Source: Novosphingobium aerophilum (GTDB lineage: Bacteria; Pseudomonadota; Alphaproteobacteria; Sphingomonadales; Sphingomonadaceae). Taken from it: a DNA stretch of 64,000 bases. The stretch is taken from the NCBI RefSeq assembly GCF_014230305.1, contig NZ_JACLAU010000008.1, forward strand, positions 62,001-126,000. The letters are read 5' to 3'. The stretch's first letter is position 1. Each line of letters starts with the position of its first letter. This document shows, piece after piece, positions 59,911 through 64,000 of this stretch. Below the pieces are notes generated by a model that worked only from the letters and a program-made list of their open reading frames with translations, made no database searches and was not told where the DNA came from. The position numbers and the translations under genes were made by a program.

Positions 59911-61827
59911 ATGACTGATACCACCGACCCCGTCTACGTCACCGAGGCCCTCATCGCCGAGGACATCGAGGCCTATCTCGAGCAGCACCAGCACAAGACC
60001 ATGCTGCGCTTCATCACCTGCGGCAGCGTGGATGATGGCAAGTCGACCCTGATCGGACGCCTGCTCTACGATTCGAAGATGATCTTCGAGGATCAGCTCG
60101 CCGCACTCGAAACCGACTCCAAGAAGGTCGGCACCCAGGGCCAGGAGATCGACTTCGCGCTGCTGGTCGACGGGCTCGCCGCCGAGCGCGAGCAGGGCAT
60201 CACGATCGACGTGGCCTACCGCTTCTTCAACACCGAGAAGCGCAAGTTCATCGTCGCCGACTGCCCCGGGCACGAGCAGTACACCCGCAACATGGTGACC
60301 GGCGCCTCCACCGCCGATCTCGCGGTGATCCTGATCGACGCGCGCAAGGGCGTGCTGGTCCAGACCCGGCGCCACTCGTACCTGTGCCACCTGATCGGCA
60401 TCCGCAACATCGTGCTGGCGGTGAACAAGATGGACCTGGTCGACTACGATCAGGGCGTGTTCGACGCGATCGTGAAGGACTATGCCGAGTTCGCCCGTTC
60501 GATCGGGATCGAGAGCTTCACCGCACTGCCGATCTCGGGCTTCAAGGGTGACAACATCACCACCCGCTCGGCCCAGACGCCGTGGTATCAGGGCCCGACC
60601 CTGATCGAGCATCTCGAGCGCGTCGAGGTGATCACCTCGCGCGATGCCGACAAGCCGTTCCGCCTGCCGGTGCAGTGGGTCAACCGCCCCAACCTCGATT
60701 TCCGCGGCTTCTCGGGCCTGATCGCCAGCGGCACGGTCAAGCCGGGCGAGACCGTCCGCGTCCTGCCCTCGGGCAAGACCTCGACCGTCACCCGCGTGGT
60801 CACGCTCGACGGCGATCTCGACGAGGGCGTCGCCGGCCAGTCGGTGACGCTGTGCTTCGCCGACGAGATCGACTGCTCGCGCGGCGACGTGATCGCCGTG
60901 GCGGACAATCCGCCGCAGGCCGCCGACCAGTTCGAAACCACGTTGGTCTGGCTGAACGACGATCCGCTGATCCCCGGGCGCGCCTATTGGCTCAAGCTCG
61001 GCACGCAGACCGTCTCGGCCACGGTGCAGCAGCCGAAGTACGCGGTGAACGTCAACACGATGGAGCACGTCGCGGTCAAGACGCTGGAACTCAACGCGAT
61101 CGGCGTCGCCCAGATCATCGCCGACAAGCCGATCGTGTTCGAACCCTATGCGGACAACCGCACGCTCGGTGGCTTCGTGCTGATCGACAAGATCACCAAT
61201 GCCACGGTCGCCGCGGGCATGATCCAGTTCTCGCTGCGCCGCGCCCAGAACGTCCACTGGCAGCCCACCGACGTGACCCGCGCGGACCACGCCAAGCTCA
61301 AGAACCAGGCGCCCAAGGTGCTGTGGTTCACCGGCCTGTCGGGCGCGGGCAAGTCGACCATCGCCAACGAGGTGGAAAAGCGCCTCAACGTGATGAACCG
61401 GCACACCTTCCTGCTGGATGGCGACAACGTCCGCCACGGGCTCAACAAGGACCTGGGCTTCACCGAAGCCGACCGGATCGAGAACATCCGCCGCGTGGGC
61501 GAATTGGCCAAGCTGATGGCCGACGCCGGGCTGATCGTGCTGACCGCCTTTATCTCGCCGTTCCGCGCCGAGCGCGAGATGGTGCGGGCGATGCTGCCCG
61601 AGGGCGAGTTCGTCGAGGTTTTCGTCGACACCCCGCTCGAGGTGGCCGAGGCGCGCGACGTCAAGGGCCTGTACAAGAAGGCCCGCGACGGGCAGTTGAA
61701 GAACTTCACCGGCATCGACAGCCCCTACGAGCCGCCCCTCAACCCCGAGATCCGCGTCAATACTGCGGAGATGACGGCGGAACAGGCGGCCGAGCACATC
61801 ATCCGCGCCCTGATGCCGTGGAAGTGA
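59911..61827 (+). CDS. cysNC: Bifunctional sulfate adenylyltransferase large subunit / APS kinase
   Basis: About 638 residues. The N-terminal EF-Tu-like GTPase (P-loop GSVDDGKST at about 38-46, G3 DCPGHEQY, G4 NKMDL) drives APS synthesis with CysD. The C-terminal APS kinase (P-loop GLSGAGKST at about 475) makes PAPS. The kinase motifs [11 protein letters not shown] and SPYEPP are present. The start is set at the second ATG (59911), because the first (59902) lies in a palindromic repeat; both are in frame. Function is assimilation of sulfate and supply of PAPS. Confidence 0.95.
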   Translation: MTDTTDPVYVTEALIAEDIEAYLEQHQHKTMLRFITCGSVDDGKSTLIGRLLYDSKMIFEDQLAALETDSKKVGTQGQEIDFALLVDGLAAEREQGITIDVAYRFFNTEKRKFIVADCPGHEQYTRNMVTGASTADLAVILIDARKGVLVQTRRHSYLCHLIGIRNIVLAVNKMDLVDYDQGVFDAIVKDYAEFARSIGIESFTALPISGFKGDNITTRSAQTPWYQGPTLIEHLERVEVITSRDADKPFRLPVQWVNRPNLDFRGFSGLIASGTVKPGETVRVLPSGKTSTVTRVVTLDGDLDEGVAGQSVTLCFADEIDCSRGDVIAVADNPPQAADQFETTLVWLNDDPLIPGRAYWLKLGTQTVSATVQQPKYAVNVNTMEHVAVKTLELNAIGVAQIIADKPIVFEPYADNRTLGGFVLIDKITNATVAAGMIQFSLRRAQNVHWQPTDVTRADHAKLKNQAPKVLWFTGLSGAGKSTIANEVEKRLNVMNRHTFLLDGDNVRHGLNKDLGFTEADRIENIRRVGELAKLMADAGLIVLTAFISPFRAEREMVRAMLPEGEFVEVFVDTPLEVAEARDVKGLYKKARDGQLKNFTGIDSPYEPPLNPEIRVNTAEMTAEQAAEHIIRALMPWK

Positions 61828-61852
61828 CGATCCCGGTGACCCGACCGGGAGC

Positions 61853-62008
61853 GTCATCCCGAACCTGTTTCGTCATCCTGAACGCGTTTCAGGATCCATC
61901 CCGCCCCGGGCGGGGAGCTTGGAAGGGTGGCGAGACCGCACCGTTCCGAACGTGAAGCCAACCTCGGTGCCGAAGGCTCGATGGATCCTGAAACGAGTTC
62001 AGGATGAC
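61853..62008. repeat. Inverted pair of dispersed palindromic repeats between cysNC and cysQ
   Basis: A 29-bp unit beginning GTCATCCTGAAC and ending GGATCCATC occurs at 61872-61900 and, in reverse orientation, at 61980-62008 with one mismatch. Each unit holds an inner hairpin TCCTGAA/TTTCAGGA. A shortened copy (GTCATCCCGAACC...) stands at 61853-61871. The arrangement is like a BIME: two palindromic repeats in inverted order. Confidence 0.85.
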
Positions 62009-62043
62009 GCGGGCCGGGTGCCGGGACAGGGAAAGGACCACGC

Positions 62044-62781
62044 ATGACCGACGCCGATCTCGCCGCCCATCTCGCCGCCGTCGCCGGGCGCCTGCTGATC
62101 GAGGTGCGCGCCTCGGGGATGCTCAGCCTCAAGGCCCTGGGCAAGGCGGGCGACGCCACGGCCAACCAGTTCCTGGTCCACGCCCTGCGCGAACAGCGGC
62201 CCGAGGACGGGCTGCTCTCCGAGGAGGAGAAGGACAACGCCGATCGCCTGGCCCGGTCGCGGGTGTGGATCGTCGACCCGGTCGACGGCACCCGCGAATA
62301 TGGCGAGGCCCGGACCGACTGGGCGGTCCACGTCGCGCTGGCGGTGGACGGGGTTCCGGTGATCGGCGCGGTGGCGCTGCCCGGGCTCGGCGTGGTGCTG
62401 CGCTCGGACCAGCCCGCCGCGGTGCCGCCCGCGCCCGAGCGGCTGCGCATGGTGGTCAGCCGCACCCGTCCCGCCGCCGAGGCGGTGGCCGTGGCCGAGC
62501 GGCTCGGCGCGGAACTGCTGCCGATGGGATCGGCCGGGGCCAAGGCCATGGCCGTGGTCCGCGGCGAGGCCGACATCTACCTCCACACCGGCGGCCAGTA
62601 CGAATGGGATTCCTGCGCCCCGGTCGCCGTGGCCCTGGCGCACGGCCTGCACTGCTCGCGCGTCGATGGCAGCCCGCTGGTCTACAACCAGGCCGACACC
62701 TACATGCCCGACCTGCTGATCTGCCGGAAGGAGCACGCCCCGCGAGTGCTGCAGCTGGTCTCGGAACAAGCCGCCGGCTGA
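62044..62781 (+). CDS. cysQ: 3-prime(2-prime),5-prime-bisphosphate nucleotidase CysQ
   Basis: 245 residues of the inositol monophosphatase family. The Mg2+ site is in LLSEEEKD (60-62) and VDPVDGTREYG (about 77-87), with WDSCAP near the C-terminus. It dephosphorylates PAP or PAPS, controlling nucleotide levels made by CysNC. ATG 62044 follows GGGAAAGGACC. It is in the same orientation as cysD and cysNC, so the three form an operon or neighbour group, interrupted by palindromic repeats. Confidence 0.92.
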   Translation: MTDADLAAHLAAVAGRLLIEVRASGMLSLKALGKAGDATANQFLVHALREQRPEDGLLSEEEKDNADRLARSRVWIVDPVDGTREYGEARTDWAVHVALAVDGVPVIGAVALPGLGVVLRSDQPAAVPPAPERLRMVVSRTRPAAEAVAVAERLGAELLPMGSAGAKAMAVVRGEADIYLHTGGQYEWDSCAPVAVALAHGLHCSRVDGSPLVYNQADTYMPDLLICRKEHAPRVLQLVSEQAAG

Positions 62782-62791
62782 CCGCCGTTTT

Positions 62792-62829
62792 TGTCAGACG
62801 GTTGTCACTATAGTGTCATCGTTCTGTCT
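62792..62829 (+). promoter_or_regulatory. Tandem Pho boxes upstream of the porin gene
   Basis: Four TGTC repeats begin at 62792, 62803, 62814 and 62825, each exactly 11 bp apart; the first three read TGTCA. A PhoB box is two 7-bp repeats starting CTGTCA with an 11-bp period, so this stretch holds room for two adjoining boxes. The last repeat ends 42 bp before the porin start. Confidence 0.75.
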
Positions 62830-62870
62830 TAGTCGCCGCCTCGGCAATGCGGGCGACGGGGCGGAACTTC

Positions 62871-64000
62871 ATGCGGGAATGGCGACAGGTCTGGCTGGCC
62901 GGGTGTGCGATGGCACTGACAAGCCTGTCCTCTCCGGCGCTCGCGGCCGAGGACCCGGCGACGATTGCCTCGCTGCAGCGCCAGATCGATGAACTGAGGG
63001 CTCAGGTCCAGGCCCTGCTGGCCGCCCAGCAAAACGCCCAGACGCCAGCGCTGCCCCCGACCGCGCCGGCGCCCGTCGCCCCGGCTCCCGCCGCCGCCCC
63101 GGTTCTGGCTGTGGTTACCCCGCCCGCGCCGACCGCAAGCAAGCCCGGCAAGCCCAAGCCATGGTACGATCGGCTGCAGCTGCGTGGCTACACCCAGATG
63201 CGCGTCAGCGAGGTGATCGATGGCGACACCGATGCGCCGGCCGGGGTCTCGCGCCTGCGTTCGGTCCACGATGCCGGTGTGGGGGAGAAGGGCAACTTCA
63301 ACTTCCGGCGGATCCGCCTGGCGCTGCAGGGCGACGTCTCCGACCGGATGGGACTGTACCTGCAGGGTGAATTCGCCTCCGCCGTCACCGGGCAGGCCAA
63401 TGGCGAGCGGCGCGAAAACTTCTTCCAGCTGCGCGACGCCTATGCCGACGTCTACTTCGCGGACCGCACGATCAAGCTGCGCGTCGGCCAGTCGAAGGTG
63501 CCATTCGGCTGGGAGAACCTCCAATCCTCGTCCAACCGGATTGCGATCGACCGCGCCGATGGCCCGAACAGCGCAGTGCCGGGCGAACGCGACATCGGCA
63601 TCGTCGGCTTTTACACCCCGCCTGCGATCCAGAAGATCTGGGACGATCTGGCCAAGGACGGGCAGAAGCTTTTCGGCAACTACGGCGCCTTCGCGCTGGG
63701 CGTCTACAACGGCCAGGGCACGAACCGCACCGAGAAGAACGACGGGCTGATGAAGGTCGCCATGGCCACGGTGCCGTTCAGGCTCGACGGATTGGGCGGG
63801 CCGTTCGTGGGGAAGGTGCTCGAGCTCGGTGCCGAGGGTATGCTCAACACCTTCCAGCCGGAAGTGCGCACCGGCGGGGTCAGCGCGCGGGCCTACATCG
63901 ACAACCGTGTGAACCTCCACGCGATCCTCTATCCCGCACCGTTCGGCATCCAGGCCGAATGGAGCTGGGGCAAGGGTCCCGAGTGGGATCGCCTGACCCA
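62871..64000 (+). CDS. Phosphate-selective porin (OprO/OprP type), partial at right edge
   Basis: At least 376 residues are visible and the frame is open at the window edge. A signal peptide (about residues 1-25, ending PALAAE) is followed by a short coiled coil (LQRQIDELRAQVQALL) and a Pro/Ala-rich linker (about 55-95). The barrel starts at WYDRLQLRGYTQMRV, with FNFRRIRLALQGDV typical of the family. The N-terminal coil probably supports trimer formation. ATG 62871 is chosen; ATG 62847 in the same frame is possible. Control by phosphate starvation is suggested by the Pho-box-like repeats. Confidence 0.88.
   Translation, partial: MREWRQVWLAGCAMALTSLSSPALAAEDPATIASLQRQIDELRAQVQALLAAQQNAQTPALPPTAPAPVAPAPAAAPVLAVVTPPAPTASKPGKPKPWYDRLQLRGYTQMRVSEVIDGDTDAPAGVSRLRSVHDAGVGEKGNFNFRRIRLALQGDVSDRMGLYLQGEFASAVTGQANGERRENFFQLRDAYADVYFADRTIKLRVGQSKVPFGWENLQSSSNRIAIDRADGPNSAVPGERDIGIVGFYTPPAIQKIWDDLAKDGQKLFGNYGAFALGVYNGQGTNRTEKNDGLMKVAMATVPFRLDGLGGPFVGKVLELGAEGMLNTFQPEVRTGGVSARAYIDNRVNLHAILYPAPFGIQAEWSWGKGPEWDRLT

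Overview
The window looks like a chromosomal segment of an alphaproteobacterium of the Sphingomonadales, probably Novosphingobium or a close relative. This is inferred from very high GC content, two full TonB-dependent receptors plus the remnant of a third, a LigM-type tetrahydrofolate-dependent O-demethylase, many Tat-exported enzymes, and intergenic palindromes of the type common in sphingomonads. No tRNA, rRNA, CRISPR array, prophage or replication origin was seen. One insertion sequence is present.

Layout, left to right. (1) 1-8162, glycoside/sugar catabolism: start of a TIM-barrel isomerase-like gene running off the left edge, an exported type-B carboxylesterase, an Lrp/AsnC regulator, then a minus-strand operon (Tat-signal gluconate-dehydrogenase-subunit-3-like protein, GMC flavoprotein, LacI regulator) divergent from an MFS permease and a Tat-signal sugar isomerase. 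(2) 8217-11129, malonate use: matB divergent from madLM. (3) 11139-28174, mainly peptidases and hydrolases: M16 protease, an IS110/IS1111-type insertion sequence, an ABC ATPase with a permease-M1 peptidase fusion, an amidohydrolase, M24, GH43, S10 and an M20 amidohydrolase. (4) 28294-34526: TonB receptor, MarR regulator and tannase/feruloyl-esterase-like enzyme, linked by two near-identical palindromic operators, then an M20 peptidase. (5) 34596-39976: second TonB receptor, orphan ParA, and a metallophosphoesterase/glycosyltransferase pair. (6) 40007-46444: IclR regulator divergent from an operon of alpha/beta hydrolase, LigM-like demethylase, MetE-like methyltransferase and SnoaL-like protein, followed by a decapitated TonB receptor. 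(7) 46555-50784: SDR, two overlapping acyl-CoA dehydrogenases and two overlapping AsnC regulators. (8) 50899-58782: NAD-dependent molybdenum formate dehydrogenase operon in the order fdsG-fdsB-fdhD-fdsA-fdsD, a class II aldolase and a LuxR-type regulator. (9) 58862-62781: sulfate assimilation genes cysD, cysNC and cysQ, separated by palindromic repeats. (10) 62792 to the right edge: a phosphate-selective porin behind four TGTC repeats spaced exactly 11 bp apart, which look like tandem Pho boxes.

Much of the segment fits an organism feeding on plant-derived material. It has esterases, a glycoside hydrolase, a candidate sugar-3-dehydrogenase system, a methyl-ether demethylase coupled to a methyl acceptor enzyme, acyl-CoA oxidation, malonate uptake and formate oxidation. 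The least-described pieces are the LigM-MetE-SnoaL operon, the MarR two-operator regulon, the GMC/isomerase cluster and the insertion sequence with its long 3-prime non-coding end.
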